DNA from: Micromonospora terminaliae
GTDB lineage: Bacteria; Actinomycetota; Actinomycetes; Mycobacteriales; Micromonosporaceae
DNA: 64,000 bases
Assembly: GCF_009671205.1 (NCBI RefSeq)
Contig: NZ_CP045309.1
Span: 6,528,001 to 6,592,000 of the forward strand
Direction of reading: 5' to 3'
Within the stretch, counting starts at the first letter, position 1; every line of letters begins with the position of its first letter. The position numbers and the translations under genes were made by a program. Positions 36,555-45,636 of this stretch are shown here, piece after piece. The notes under the pieces are model-generated. The model was not told the origin of the DNA and did no database searches. It worked only from the letters and a program-made list of their open reading frames with translations.

Positions 36555-37559
36555 TCAGGAGCCGGACTCGTCCTCGTCCTCACCGGCCCGCGGGCCGAGG
36601 GTGCGGCCGAACAGGACGAGCGCGGTGAGCGCCCCCACGAAGAGCACCCAGATGCCGTTGTCCACCCGTGAGGTGCCCAGCGCGGTCTGTGCCACCTCGT
36701 CCGCCTCGCTCAGCGCGGCGGCCAGGTCCAGCAGCCCGCGCCCACCGATCCGGATGATCACCTCGGTGAGCAGCAGAAGCAGGCCCGCGCCGGCACCGGC
36801 CACGAGGTAGGCCGGCCAGCGCAGCGCGGCGGCGGCCCCGTTCCGCCGTTCGGCGCGGCGGCGGGCCCAGGTCAGGTAGAGGTACGCCACGAGACCGGCG
36901 ATCAGCCCGGCGAGCAGGGACTCGGTCCGGGACACCCACTTCGCGGCGTCGAGCATCGACTGCTGCGTGTCGCCGGCCCCGAACAGGTCGGAGAGCGGAT
37001 CCCGGACGCGGCTGAACAGCACCACGAAGATCTGCGCGGCCAGCGTGGCGGCGGCCACCGCGCCGACCACCCGGGCCGTGCGCGCCCCGGCCGTCGCCCC
37101 GCCGATGATCGCGGCAGCCGCCGTGGTGCCGGCGATGGTGTTGGTGGTCGCGTTGTCGGCGTACGTCAGGTTGACCGCCAGGGCGGCGGCGAGCCCGACC
37201 AGCAGGCCGGCGCCCGCGGCGACGAGGAAACGCAGGGTGGCCCGGTCCAGCCGGTTGGTCGCCGCCAGGGCGACCGCGGCGCCCGCCACCAGCGCGGCGG
37301 TGATCACGCCGGGCAGGGCGTACGCGGAGAGGCTGAGGGCCGTGACCCCGGCCGCCGCCGAGGTGATCGCCTGCCGGGTGGACCAGAGCATGGCGGCCAG
37401 CCAGCCGAGCGACAGCACGGCCAGCACGAGCGCGCCGGGTGCGAGGCGGGCGCCGCCGGCCGTGGCCTCGGCGGTCTCGTCCGAGGGGGATCCGGCCGCC
37501 GGTTCGGTGGCGGGCTGGTCCGGCTCCGCGGCCGTGGAGCTGCCGGGCTGCTTGCTCAT
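36555..37559 (-). CDS. Hypothetical multi-pass membrane protein
   Basis: The 334-residue protein has an acidic, disordered N-terminal 40 residues and then about eight transmembrane helices. Examples are APGALVLAVLSLGWLAAMLW, ALPGVITAALVAGAAVALAA, FLVAAGAGLLVGLAAALAV and GIWVLFVGALTALVLFG. A soluble loop around 190-215 contains FSRVRDPLSDLFGAGD. No transporter signature or charged catalytic pattern is recognised. It is convergent with the DUF6912 gene. Function unknown. Confidence 0.8.
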   Translation of the reverse strand: MSKQPGSSTAAEPDQPATEPAAGSPSDETAEATAGGARLAPGALVLAVLSLGWLAAMLWSTRQAITSAAAGVTALSLSAYALPGVITAALVAGAAVALAATNRLDRATLRFLVAAGAGLLVGLAAALAVNLTYADNATTNTIAGTTAAAAIIGGATAGARTARVVGAVAAATLAAQIFVVLFSRVRDPLSDLFGAGDTQQSMLDAAKWVSRTESLLAGLIAGLVAYLYLTWARRRAERRNGAAAALRWPAYLVAGAGAGLLLLLTEVIIRIGGRGLLDLAAALSEADEVAQTALGTSRVDNGIWVLFVGALTALVLFGRTLGPRAGEDEDESGS

Positions 37560-37965
37560 CGTCTCCCTCTCGACGGACGCCGGATCGGCCGCGAACGGCC
37601 GGGCAGGTCACCGGCCATCCAGCGTACGCGGCCCTCCCGGGCCTCCTCCGGACCCGGCGGGTGGGGCTCGGGGAGCCGGGCGATCGGGCACAGATCGCAG
37701 GTTGGGGTGGCCTTCTGTCGAAGAATCGTCGGAGCGGGTGGCTTGTCGCTTACGGTCCGGTGTGCGGCGGTGCGTCCGGGTGTGGCGGCGGAGGCCCTCC
37801 GAAGCGGGGCGGTGGAGGTGGGGCCGGGCCCCTCGCATGGAAGAATTGGCCGAGGTCCCGCCGCCGCGACCGGTACACCGCGCGGCGCCCGGCGACCCGG
37901 CCACCCGGCCGGCCGCCCGCGGGTCCGATTTCGCCACCGCCGTCGAGATCGCACAGGAGCCTGTG
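37560..37965. other. 406-base non-coding region before pruA
   Basis: No independent gene or tRNA is visible. An in-frame ATG at 37837 could add 43 residues to PruA, but the added sequence is Pro/Arg-rich, unlike the family. Both promoters of the divergent pair must lie here; I see no strong -35/-10 match. Confidence 0.6.
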
Positions 37966-39594
37966 ATGGACGCCGTGTTCTCCGTACCCGAGCCGCGCAA
38001 CGAGCCGGTCCACACCTACGAGCCCGGCAGCGCCGAGCGGGAGCGGCTCCAGCGGCGGCTGACCGACCTGGCCGCCGAGCGGATCGACCTGCCGATGACC
38101 ATCGCCGGTGAGCAGCGGATGGCCGGCGGCGACCCCATCCAGGTGGTGCAGCCGCACAAGCACGCCCACGTGCTCGGCGTCACCGGCCACGCCACGCACG
38201 ACGACGCTCGCGCCGCCGTCAAGGCCGCCAAGGACGCCGCGCCGATGTGGCGGGCGCTGCCGTTCGAGGAGCGCGCCGCGATCTTCCTGCGCGCCGCCGA
38301 CCTGCTGTCCGGTCCCTGGCGGGACACGCTCAACGCGGCCACCATGCTGGGCCAGTCCAAGACCGTGGTCCAGGCCGAGATCGACTCGGCCTGCGAGCTC
38401 ATCGACTTCCTCCGCTTCAACGTCTACTTCGCCCGCAAGCTGCTGGCCGAGCAGCCGATGTCCTCCCCGGGCGTGTGGAACCGCTTCGACCACCGGCCCC
38501 TGGAGGGCTTCGTCTACGCGGTCACCCCGTTCAACTTCACCGCGATCGCCGGCAACCTGCCCTCGGCTCCGGCGCTGCTCGGCAACACCGTGGTCTGGAA
38601 GCCGGGCCCGACCCAGCAGTTCGCCGCCCACTTCACCATGCGGCTGTTCGAGGCGGCCGGCCTGCCGCCCGGCGTGATCAACATGGTCACGGGGCGCGGC
38701 GAGGAGGTCTCCGACGTCGTGCTGGCCGATCCCGACCTGGCCGGCATCCACTTCACCGGCTCCACCAAGGTCTTCCAGCACCTCTGGAAGACGGTCGGCG
38801 ACAACATCGCCCGCTACCGGGGCTACCCGCGGCTGGTCGGCGAGACCGGCGGCAAGGACTTCGTGGTGGCGCACAGCAGCGCCGACGTGGACGCCCTGCA
38901 CACCGCCCTGATCCGGGGCGCCTACGAGTACCAGGGCCAGAAGTGCTCGGCCGCCTCGCGGGCGTACATCCCCCGGTCCATCTGGGAGGGCGGGCTGCGC
39001 GACCGGCTGGCCGCCACCGCCGACTCGCTCACCTACGGCGACGTCACCGACTTCAGCAACTTCGGCGGCGCCGTTATCGACGACAAGGCGTTCGCCCGGC
39101 ACACCGCCGCGCTGGAGCTGATCAAGGGCGACGCCAGCTGCACGGTCCTGGCCGGCGGCACCGCCGACGACTCGGTCGGGTACTTCGTCCGGCCCACCCT
39201 CTTCGAGTGCTCGGACGCCGCGCACGAGACCTTCACCACCGAGTACTTCGGCCCGATCCTCGGCGTGCACGTCTTCGACGACGCGCGCTTCGACGACGTG
39301 GTCCACCAGGCCGAGTCGATCGCGCCGTACGCGCTGACCGGCTCGATCTTCGCGACCGACCGCCGGGTGGTCGACCAGGTGGCGGAGAAGATGCGGTACG
39401 CGGCCGGCAACTTCTACATCAACGACAAGCCGACCGGCGCGGTGGTCGGGCAGCAGCCGTTCGGCGGCGCCCGGGCCAGCGGCACGAACGACAAGGCGGG
39501 CTCCTGGCACAACCTGGTCCGCTGGATGTCCCCGCGGACGATCAAGGAGACCTTCGTCCCGCCGACCGAGCACGGTTACCCGCACATGGGCTGA
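37966..39594 (+). CDS. pruA: L-glutamate gamma-semialdehyde (1-pyrroline-5-carboxylate) dehydrogenase
   Basis: The NAD-dependent aldehyde dehydrogenase oxidises glutamate semialdehyde to glutamate, the second step of proline catabolism. The 542-residue length and motifs agree with P5C dehydrogenase: YAVTPFNFTAIAGNLPSAPAL, LVGETGGKDFVVAHSSAD (general-base Glu), GAYEYQGQKCSAASRAY (catalytic Cys), and QQPFGGARASGTNDKAG. ATG 37966 has AGGAGC upstream. The proline dehydrogenase gene is not in the window, so the two steps are separate proteins. Confidence 0.96.
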   Translation: MDAVFSVPEPRNEPVHTYEPGSAERERLQRRLTDLAAERIDLPMTIAGEQRMAGGDPIQVVQPHKHAHVLGVTGHATHDDARAAVKAAKDAAPMWRALPFEERAAIFLRAADLLSGPWRDTLNAATMLGQSKTVVQAEIDSACELIDFLRFNVYFARKLLAEQPMSSPGVWNRFDHRPLEGFVYAVTPFNFTAIAGNLPSAPALLGNTVVWKPGPTQQFAAHFTMRLFEAAGLPPGVINMVTGRGEEVSDVVLADPDLAGIHFTGSTKVFQHLWKTVGDNIARYRGYPRLVGETGGKDFVVAHSSADVDALHTALIRGAYEYQGQKCSAASRAYIPRSIWEGGLRDRLAATADSLTYGDVTDFSNFGGAVIDDKAFARHTAALELIKGDASCTVLAGGTADDSVGYFVRPTLFECSDAAHETFTTEYFGPILGVHVFDDARFDDVVHQAESIAPYALTGSIFATDRRVVDQVAEKMRYAAGNFYINDKPTGAVVGQQPFGGARASGTNDKAGSWHNLVRWMSPRTIKETFVPPTEHGYPHMG

Positions 39595-39673
39595 CCTGCG
39601 CAGGGTCGCCGGTGGCGCACCCAGCGTCACCGGCGACCGGCCGGCCGGGGGAGGGCCGCGACGTCCCCGGCGG

Positions 39674-39692
39674 ACTGTCGTCCGCCGACAGT
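39674..39692. promoter_or_regulatory. Palindrome, candidate PadR operator
   Basis: ACTGTCG (39674-39680) and CGACAGT (39686-39692) form a perfect 7-bp inverted repeat with a 5-base spacer, 79 bases before the PadR gene. PadR regulators commonly autoregulate through such sites; binding here is not shown. Confidence 0.45.
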
Positions 39693-39770
39693 GCACATCG
39701 GACCAGCCAACAGGTGGCTAAAACGGCAAATCGTGGACGCCAGGTCCGACAAAGTGGCAGCTTAGAGGGC

Positions 39771-40286
39771 ATGGCGGAATCCGGAGTCAACCCGACGGCG
39801 GCGGCCCTGCTGGGCCTGCTGCACGACGGCCCGATGACAGGCGGCCAACTGATGGCCGCCGCCGAGCGCCGGCTGGCGCCGTACTGGTCGATGACCCGCA
39901 GCCAGGTCTACCGCGAGCTTCCGGTCCTGGCCGAGAAGGGTCTGGTGCGGCTCGGCAAGCCCGGGCCGCGGTTGAGCCAGCCGTATGCGATCACCGCGGC
40001 CGGAAAACGGACATTCTCCCGCTGGCTGGCGGAGAACCCCGGCCGGGACACGATCCGTAACCCGATAGCGCTACGGATCGCCTTCGGCGGCCTGCACTCG
40101 GCGAGCCAGCTCAAGAACCTGTACGCCTCGGCGAACGAGTACCACACCGAGGCCCTCGCGGCGGTGCGTGAGCAGGTCAAGAACGCCAAGAAGGAAGGCG
40201 ACAACTACGACGCCAGCGCGCTGGAGTTCGCCGTCGCCTACCACCGGGCCGCGCTGTCCTGGCTGAAGAGCGCCCCGGTCGGCTGA
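39771..40286 (+). CDS. PadR family transcriptional regulator
   Basis: The 171-residue regulator has the PadR winged-helix domain: TAAALLGLLHDGPMTGGQLMAA, SMTRSQVYRELPVLAEKGLV (recognition helix) and QPYAITAAGKRTFSRWL. The C-terminal coiled-coil dimerisation helix contains KNLYASANEYHTEALAAVREQVKNA. The ATG at 39771 follows AGAGGG. Ligand and targets are not apparent; a nearby inverted repeat may be its own operator, and pruA upstream is a possible but unproven target. Confidence 0.92.
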   Translation: MAESGVNPTAAALLGLLHDGPMTGGQLMAAAERRLAPYWSMTRSQVYRELPVLAEKGLVRLGKPGPRLSQPYAITAAGKRTFSRWLAENPGRDTIRNPIALRIAFGGLHSASQLKNLYASANEYHTEALAAVREQVKNAKKEGDNYDASALEFAVAYHRAALSWLKSAPVG

Positions 40287-40331
40287 CCACCTGCCGCGGG
40301 TAGGGCGACCCAGGCAGTAGTCTTGTCTGTC

Positions 40332-41453
40332 GTGACCGCTGCCGATTACGCCGAACAGCTCAAGGAACTCGACGCCACCCTGCGCAACATCGAGGCCGTC
40401 CTCGACCTCGACAAGCTGCGCGAGCAGAAGGCCCGCCTGGAGCAGGAGGCCTCCGCGCCGGACCTGTGGGACGACCAGGCCAAGGCGCAGCAGGTGACGT
40501 CGCAGCTGTCGTACGTCAACGGCGAGATCTCCAAGCTCGGCACCCTCCGCTCCCGGCTGGACGACGCCGGGGTGCTGCTGGAGCTGGCCCAGGCCGAGTC
40601 CGACCCCGGCACCCTCGCCGAGGTCGAGTCGGAGATCACCGGGCTGACCAAGGCCATCCAGGAGATGGAGGTCCGCACCCTGCTCTCCGGCGAGTACGAC
40701 TCCCGGGAGGCGCTGGTCGCCATCCGGGCCGGCGCCGGCGGCGTGGACGCGGCCGACTTCGCCGAGATGCTGCTCCGGATGTACCTGCGCTGGGCCGAGC
40801 GGCACGGGTACCCGACCGAGGTCTACGAGACCTCGTACGCCGAGGAGGCGGGCCTCAAGTCGGCCACCTTCACGGTCAAGGTGCCCTACGCCTACGGCAC
40901 GCTCAGCGTCGAGTCCGGCACGCACCGGCTGGTCCGGATCAGCCCGTTCGACAACCAGGGCCGCCGGCAGACCAGCTTTGCGGGCGTCGAGGTGCTGCCG
41001 GTGGTGGAGCAGACCGACCACATCGAGATCCCCGAGAACGAGATGCGGATCGACGTCTACCGGTCCTCCGGCCCGGGCGGGCAGAGCGTCAACACCACGG
41101 ACTCGGCGGTCCGGATCACCCACATCCCGACCGGCATCGTGGTCACCTGCCAGAACGAGAAGTCCCAGCTGCAGAACAAGGCCTCGGCCCTGCGGGTGCT
41201 CCAGGCCCGGCTGCTGGAGCGCAAGCGGCAGGAGGAGCAGGCCAAGCTCCAGGGCCTGAAGACCGACGCCGCCGGCTCCTGGGGCGACCAGATGCGCTCG
41301 TACGTTCTGCACCCTTATCAGATGGTGAAGGATCTGCGGACCGAGCAGGAGACGGGCAATCCGTCCTCGGTCTTCGACGGCGAACTGGACAGCTTCATCG
41401 AGGCGGGTATCCGCTGGCGGAAGCAGCAGCAGCTCACCGCTGACGGTGCGTGA
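40332..41453 (+). CDS. prfB: Peptide chain release factor 2
   Basis: RF2 (373 residues) terminates translation at UGA and UAA. The peptidyl-tRNA hydrolysis motif GGQ is in [20 protein letters not shown]. The N-terminal domain 1 and a normal C-terminus ([13 protein letters not shown]) are present. There is no programmed in-frame TGA frameshift near codon 25, unlike Escherichia coli. GTG 40332 lies eight bases after TAGTCT (40318-40323), suggesting a leaderless transcript; a TTG at 40323 would add three residues. It begins the prfB-ftsEX-smpB-ssrA block. Confidence 0.97.
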   Translation: MTAADYAEQLKELDATLRNIEAVLDLDKLREQKARLEQEASAPDLWDDQAKAQQVTSQLSYVNGEISKLGTLRSRLDDAGVLLELAQAESDPGTLAEVESEITGLTKAIQEMEVRTLLSGEYDSREALVAIRAGAGGVDAADFAEMLLRMYLRWAERHGYPTEVYETSYAEEAGLKSATFTVKVPYAYGTLSVESGTHRLVRISPFDNQGRRQTSFAGVEVLPVVEQTDHIEIPENEMRIDVYRSSGPGGQSVNTTDSAVRITHIPTGIVVTCQNEKSQLQNKASALRVLQARLLERKRQEEQAKLQGLKTDAAGSWGDQMRSYVLHPYQMVKDLRTEQETGNPSSVFDGELDSFIEAGIRWRKQQQLTADGA

Positions 41454-41535
41454 TCGATCTTCGACGCAGTGCGTCATCGATCTCTGTCTGACCGGCTGAA
41501 TCGACGACGCGACCCGCTTCGGAGGGGCTGGGGGC

Positions 41536-41563
41536 TTGGCTCTCCGGTTACACCGCGTAGACT
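41536..41563 (+). promoter_or_regulatory. ftsE promoter, probably leaderless
   Basis: TTGGCT (41536-41541) and TAGACT (41558-41563) are spaced 16 bases. The start codon GTG is at 41572, eight bases after the -10 box, so transcription probably begins at or next to it, and no ribosome site lies between. Confidence 0.6.
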
Positions 41564-41571
41564 CTCGACCC

Positions 41572-42252
41572 GTGATTCAGCTTGAGCAAGTGACGAAGAC
41601 GTACCCGAAGGCGTCCCGGCCTTCGCTCGACAATGTGTCCGTCTCGATCGAGAAGGGCGAGTTCGTCTTCTTCATCGGTCCATCCGGCTCCGGCAAGTCC
41701 ACGATCATCAAGATGCTGCTGCACGAGGTCACCCCCAACAAGGGGCGGGTCATCGTCAACGGCAAGGACGTCACGTCGATGCGCTCCTGGAAGCGACCCC
41801 ACTTCCGGCGTTCCATCGGCTGCGTCTTCCAGGACTTCCGGCTCCTGCCGAACCGCACCGCCTACGAGAACGTGGCGTTCGCGCTGGAGGTGATCGGCAA
41901 GACCAAGGCGGTCGCCCGCCGGGTCGTGCCGGAGGTGCTGGAGCTGGTCGGTCTCGGTGGGAAGGAGCACCGCTACCCCCACGAGCTCTCCGGTGGTGAG
42001 CAGCAGCGTGTCGCGGTGGCCCGGGCGTTCGTGAACCGGCCGCTGATCCTGCTGGCGGACGAGCCCACCGGAAACCTGGACCCGGACACCTCGATCGAGA
42101 TCATGCGCCTGCTGGACCGGATCAACCGCACCGGCACGACCGTCGTGATGGTCACGCACGACTCCAACATCGTGAACCAGATGCGCCGCCGCGTCATCGA
42201 GATCGAGAGCGGCCGCATCGTGCGCGACCAGGCCCGCGGCGTCTACGGCTGA
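41572..42252 (+). CDS. ftsE: Cell division ATP-binding protein FtsE
   Basis: The 226-residue ABC ATPase pairs with FtsX to activate cell-wall hydrolases during division. Motifs are Walker [13 protein letters not shown], the Q loop VFQDFRLLP, signature [14 protein letters not shown], Walker [14 protein letters not shown] and the switch His in VTHD. GTG 41572 begins VIQLEQVTK; an in-frame extension to 41536 would run through the promoter. FtsX follows 62 bases later. Confidence 0.97.
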   Translation: MIQLEQVTKTYPKASRPSLDNVSVSIEKGEFVFFIGPSGSGKSTIIKMLLHEVTPNKGRVIVNGKDVTSMRSWKRPHFRRSIGCVFQDFRLLPNRTAYENVAFALEVIGKTKAVARRVVPEVLELVGLGGKEHRYPHELSGGEQQRVAVARAFVNRPLILLADEPTGNLDPDTSIEIMRLLDRINRTGTTVVMVTHDSNIVNQMRRRVIEIESGRIVRDQARGVYG

Positions 42253-42314
42253 ACCGTTGACCCGCAGCCCCTGACGACGAACACCTCACGCCGGAGAGCC
42301 GGAGGAATATCCCG

Positions 42315-43190
42315 ATGCGGATGAAGTACGTCCTGTCCGAGGTACTGGTCGGACTGTGGCGAAACGTCACCATGACGATCGCCATGATCATCACCATGGC
42401 GGTGTCGCTGTTCATGCTGGGCGGCAGCGGCCTTCTGTACCAGAAGGTCGGGGACATGAAGGACCTCTACTACGAGAACGTCGAGGTCTCGATCTTCCTG
42501 AAGACCGACGTCCAGGAACAGCAGCGGACCGACCTGCAGACCAAGCTCGAGGCCGACCCGCTAATCAAGAACGTCGATTACGTCGACAAGACGGAGGCGT
42601 ACAAGCGCTTCCAGCAGATGTACGCCGACGCCCCCGACCTGGTGAACGCGGTCAAGCCCGACCAGCTGCCCGAGTCGTTCCGGCTCACGCTGAACGACCC
42701 GGAGCAGTACAAGCAGATCTACGACGAGTACAAGACCTCCGAGGGCATCGACACGATCGTCGACCAGAGCAAGCTGCTCGACAAGGTCTTCGGCGTGCTC
42801 ACGGGCTTCCAGAACGGCGCGCTCGCGATCGCGATCGTGATGGCCATCGCCGCCCTGCTGCTGGTCGCCAACACCATCCAGGTGGCCGCGTACAGCAAGC
42901 GGCGCGAGGTCGCCGTCATGAAGCTGGTCGGCGCCTCGAACTGGTTCATCCAGGCGCCGTTCGTGCTGGAGGCGGTGGTCGCCGGTCTGTTCGGCTCGAT
43001 CCTCGGCCTCCTCGCGTTGATCACGTTGAAGACGGTCGCCGCGGGGAGCTCGATGGCGGCCCTGGAGGGCCTGATCACGCCGATCTCCTGGTCCGAGATC
43101 TTCCTGACGTTCCCGCTCATGGCGGCCGTCGGTGGCCTCGTCAGCGCGGTCACCGCCTGGGTCACGCTCCGCTTCTACCTGCGGGTCTAG
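42315..43190 (+). CDS. ftsX: Cell division protein FtsX
   Basis: FtsX (291 residues) is the membrane partner of FtsE. It has one N-terminal transmembrane helix (MTIAMIITMAVSLFMLGG), an extracellular domain (about 45-165), and three C-terminal helices (AIAIVMAIAALLLVANTIQV, FVLEAVVAGLFGSILGLLALI, and FLTFPLMAAVGGLVSAVTAW). SKRREVAVMKLVGAS is the conserved cytoplasmic loop contacting FtsE. ATG 42315 has GGAGG. The large extracellular loop should bind a peptidoglycan hydrolase partner such as RipC. Confidence 0.96.
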   Translation: MRMKYVLSEVLVGLWRNVTMTIAMIITMAVSLFMLGGSGLLYQKVGDMKDLYYENVEVSIFLKTDVQEQQRTDLQTKLEADPLIKNVDYVDKTEAYKRFQQMYADAPDLVNAVKPDQLPESFRLTLNDPEQYKQIYDEYKTSEGIDTIVDQSKLLDKVFGVLTGFQNGALAIAIVMAIAALLLVANTIQVAAYSKRREVAVMKLVGASNWFIQAPFVLEAVVAGLFGSILGLLALITLKTVAAGSSMAALEGLITPISWSEIFLTFPLMAAVGGLVSAVTAWVTLRFYLRV

Positions 43191-43210
43191 TTACCGGTAC
43201 GGCTCTCCGA

Positions 43211-43257
43211 GGGCCCTCCCGCGCCGGAATAAACGGCGCGGGAGGGTCCTTGTGTTT
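43211..43257 (+). terminator. ftsX terminator
   Basis: A 16-bp stem (43211-43226 with 43234-43249) with one G-U pair and loop GAATAAA is followed by TTGTGTTT. It begins 20 bases after the ftsX stop and separates it from smpB. Confidence 0.9.
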
Positions 43258-43303
43258 CCGGTAGCATGATCCGCGCTCCGCGATCGGAAGGGAGGTGGCG
43301 CCG

Positions 43304-43783
43304 ATGCCACGGGAAAAGGGTCGCAAGGTGGTCGCCTCCAACAAGAAGGCGCGGCACGACTACGCCATCCTCGACACCTACGAGGCGGGCATGTCGCTGA
43401 CCGGCACCGAGGTCAAATCCCTGCGGGCCGGGCGGGCGTCGCTGGTCGACGCGTTCGCCCAGGAACGGGACGGCGAGCTCTACCTGCACGGCATGCACAT
43501 CCCGGAGTACACCCAGGGCACCTGGACCAACCACGAGCCCCGGCGCACCCGGAAGCTGCTGCTCAAGCGGCTGGAGATCGACCGGCTGATCGGCAAGACC
43601 AGGGAGAGCGGGCTCACCATGGTCCCGCTGCAGGTCTACTTCTCCGACGGCTGGGCGAAGGTGGAGATCGGCCTGGCCCGGGGTAAGAAGTCGTACGACA
43701 AGCGCCAGGACCTCGCCAAGCGGGACGCCGACCGGGAGATCGCCCGGGTGGTGGGCCGGCGCGGCAAGGGCATGGCTGAGTGA
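43304..43783 (+). CDS. smpB: SsrA-binding protein SmpB
   Basis: SmpB (159 residues) binds tmRNA and acts in ribosome rescue (trans-translation). It contains [29 protein letters not shown], a family signature, [10 protein letters not shown], and a basic C-terminal tail [19 protein letters not shown] that enters the ribosome mRNA channel. ATG 43304 is eight bases after GGAAGGGAGG; GTG 43295 would add three residues and overlap the ribosome site. Immediately upstream of ssrA, as in many Actinobacteria. Confidence 0.97.
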   Translation: MPREKGRKVVASNKKARHDYAILDTYEAGMSLTGTEVKSLRAGRASLVDAFAQERDGELYLHGMHIPEYTQGTWTNHEPRRTRKLLLKRLEIDRLIGKTRESGLTMVPLQVYFSDGWAKVEIGLARGKKSYDKRQDLAKRDADREIARVVGRRGKGMAE

Positions 43784-43803
43784 AACATCCGGTTTGTCCG
43801 GGA

Positions 43804-43820
43804 GCCCGCCGCGGGCGGGC
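43804..43820 (+). terminator. Short GC hairpin after smpB
   Basis: GCCCGCC (43804-43810) and GGCGGGC (43814-43820) form a 7-bp stem with loop GCG, 20 bases past smpB. No T run. It may end the smpB transcript before the ssrA -10 (TAGGCT, 43850-43855). Confidence 0.4.
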
Positions 43821-43887
43821 CTCGGAATGAATCCGGTTGCGCCAGGCGTTAGGCTTGGTGATGCTGCCGACAGGGGCAGCCCGTCGA

Positions 43888-44263
43888 GGGGGTGACTGGT
43901 TTCGACTTCGTACGTTGCGGCAGGGGAAGCGAGCCGAGGAAGCCGACGTCGTCTCGAGAATCGTTCGTCGGAAACCAATAAGCGCCAAGAACAATCGCGC
44001 TGACTTCGCTCTCGCCGCCTGAGGCGAGTAGCAAGTCTGTCGGCCTGGGAGCGCCTTCGACCCAGTTAGCCGGCATCAGCTAGAAGGCTGGCCAACCGGA
44101 CCCGGTCGCGGGGTCCGTGCGGCGAGATCAATCAGCGACTGGGCCCGTCACACCGACTCGCTCGCGTGATCGGAGGGGCCGAGTAGAGGCACAGCGAGCT
44201 GCGCTCGGAGAAGCCCTGACAAGGCGGCGAAGGACCCGGGTTCGATTCCCGGCACCTCCACCA
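43888..44263 (+). ncRNA. ssrA: Transfer-messenger RNA
   Basis: The 5' GGGGGTG (43888-43894) pairs with 3' CACCTCC (44253-44259), followed by ACCA. GGTTCGATTCCC is the T arm. The tag reading frame at 43984-44022 encodes AKNNRADFALAA followed by TGA, a typical ALAA-ending degradation tag. CCA is encoded. Its position directly after smpB and the tRNA-like ends make this secure. Confidence 0.96.
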
Positions 44264-44269
44264 CCTGAC

Positions 44270-44306
44270 CTGTGCGCCCCGGTCCCACCCGGACCGGGGC
44301 GCACAG
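44270..44306 (+). terminator. ssrA terminator
   Basis: A perfect 16-bp stem pairs 44270-44285 with 44291-44306 around a 5-base loop, starting seven bases after the tmRNA 3' end. No U tract follows. Confidence 0.85.
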
Positions 44307-44308
44307 TC

Positions 44309-44344
44309 GTCTCCGGACCCGTTGCTGTCTCCGGACCCGTTGTG
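44309..44344 (+). repeat. Two tandem 18-bp units after ssrA
   Basis: GTCTCCGGACCCGTTG is repeated at 44309 and 44327 with unit length 18, immediately after the ssrA terminator. Function not evident. Confidence 0.8.
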
Positions 44345-44365
44345 CCGGCGCTCTAGGCTCCGCCT

Positions 44366-45025
44366 GTGACCAACGATCGGATCCGGCTCTCCGTCGGCGC
44401 GGCGTCCGGCCAGCGCGCCGGGGCCGCCGTGGTGGGTGTCCTGTTCACCGCCTTCGGGGCGGCCTTCGTGCTGCTGCCGCTCGTCGCCGAGGGGCTGCTG
44501 CGCCGGGTCACCGGCTTCGGCGACCCGGTTCCCTCGTACGACGACGTGCGGGACCTGCCGCCCGACCTGCTCCCGCCCGACCTGAACGACGCTCCCGCCG
44601 CGCCCACGCCGCTGCGCTTCGCCGGACTCTGCGGGCTCCCGTTCGTGCTGCTCGGGCTCTACCTGGTGCTGCGGGTGCTGCGCACGGCCACCTGGCTGGA
44701 CGGCACCCGGGCCTCGGTCCGCGGTGCGCTCGGCACCCGCACCGTCGACCTGGCCACCGCCGACGTGCGGGGCGGCGCGGTCGCCCACCGGGTCGGCGAC
44801 GACGGCGTGGTGCGGGTGCCCACCCTCATCGCCCGGGACCGGGAGACCGGCCGGCGGGTCAGCATTCCGTTGCAGGGCCCGGGGCTGGGCACCCTGCCTC
44901 CGTACGAGCTGCGGGCGCTCGCCGAGGCGATCACCGCGGGCCGGCCGGACCAGGGCCGCGACGCCGACGCGCACGTCCTCGCCGGCCGGCTGCGCACCAT
45001 GGCGGAGGATCCGCTGGGGCGATAG
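44366..45025 (+). CDS. Hypothetical membrane protein
   Basis: The 219-residue protein has two transmembrane segments: one near residue 20-40 (AVVGVLFTAFGAAFVLLPLV), one near 82-100 (LCGLPFVLLGLYLVLRVL). A Pro/Asp-rich extracellular loop lies between them. The C-terminal 115 residues are cytoplasmic and beta-rich, with VRGALGTRTVDLATADVRGG and IPLQGPGLGTLP. GTG 44366 lies six bases after TAGGCT (44354-44359), so the transcript is probably leaderless. I do not recognise the family. Confidence 0.75.
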   Translation: MTNDRIRLSVGAASGQRAGAAVVGVLFTAFGAAFVLLPLVAEGLLRRVTGFGDPVPSYDDVRDLPPDLLPPDLNDAPAAPTPLRFAGLCGLPFVLLGLYLVLRVLRTATWLDGTRASVRGALGTRTVDLATADVRGGAVAHRVGDDGVVRVPTLIARDRETGRRVSIPLQGPGLGTLPPYELRALAEAITAGRPDQGRDADAHVLAGRLRTMAEDPLGR

Positions 45026-45143
45026 GGGCCGCTGTGACCCGTGGGGTGGATGGGGCAGATGAGGCATCCGCTCCTGCTGGACAGGCCGGGGACCCGGGTT
45101 CACCATCGCTGTACGCGGTAGCACAGCAGCGCGGGAGGTGCCC

Positions 45144-45596
45144 ATGGTCACCAATCCGATCCAGCAGCCGGCGACCGTCACCGCCGTGCCTCATCCCCGG
45201 CCCGCCCTCACCGGCGACCTGTGTGGTCTCGTCCGGGCGCTCGCCACGCCGCCGGCGGAACCGGGCTGGCGGGAGCACCTGGTCGGCCGGCTCGGCCCGG
45301 TCCGGCGGGGCTTCGCCGAGCACGTACGGCTCACCGAGGGCCCGGCCGGCCTCTACGCCGAACTGCTCCACCAGGCGCCCCGGCTGGACCGGGGCGTACG
45401 GCTCCTGGCCGACGAGCACGTCGCCATCGCGGGCGCGATCGCCGCGCTCCAGCACGCGGTGCGGCTGCCCGCGGTGCCCGCCGAGGAACTGCGGAAGCTG
45501 GTCCGGAGCCTGCTGCGGGCGCTGGACCGGCATCGGCAGCGCGGCGCGGACCTGCTCTGGGAGGCGTACCAGGCCGACCTGGGCGGGGAGGACTGA
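45144..45596 (+). CDS. Hemerythrin-like (HHE-type) hypothetical protein
   Basis: The 150-residue helical protein shows a His/Glu pattern like hemerythrin-type four-helix bundles: EHVRLTEGPAG, AELLHQAPRLDRG, ADEHVAIAGAI, LDRHRQRGADLLWEAY. A di-iron site is possible but not certain because spacing is irregular. ATG 45144 has GGGAGG five bases upstream; GTG 45138 would add two residues. The neighbours are a membrane protein and a lipoprotein. Function unknown. Confidence 0.65.
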   Translation: MVTNPIQQPATVTAVPHPRPALTGDLCGLVRALATPPAEPGWREHLVGRLGPVRRGFAEHVRLTEGPAGLYAELLHQAPRLDRGVRLLADEHVAIAGAIAALQHAVRLPAVPAEELRKLVRSLLRALDRHRQRGADLLWEAYQADLGGED

Positions 45597-45636
45597 CCGG
45601 CGGGAACCGGCCGGCGGAGGGCGGCGTCCAACCGGC

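Noticed and set aside
37837-37965. 43-residue N-terminal extension of PruA from ATG 37837
   Set aside because: The extension is Pro/Arg-rich and lacks family similarity; ATG 37966 has a ribosome site and gives the usual length.
40332-40450. Programmed +1 frameshift in prfB
   Set aside because: The frame is continuous from the start with no internal TGA, so autoregulatory frameshifting is absent.
43837-44022. Short protein ending AKNNRADFALAA
   Set aside because: This is the tmRNA tag frame, not an independent coding gene.
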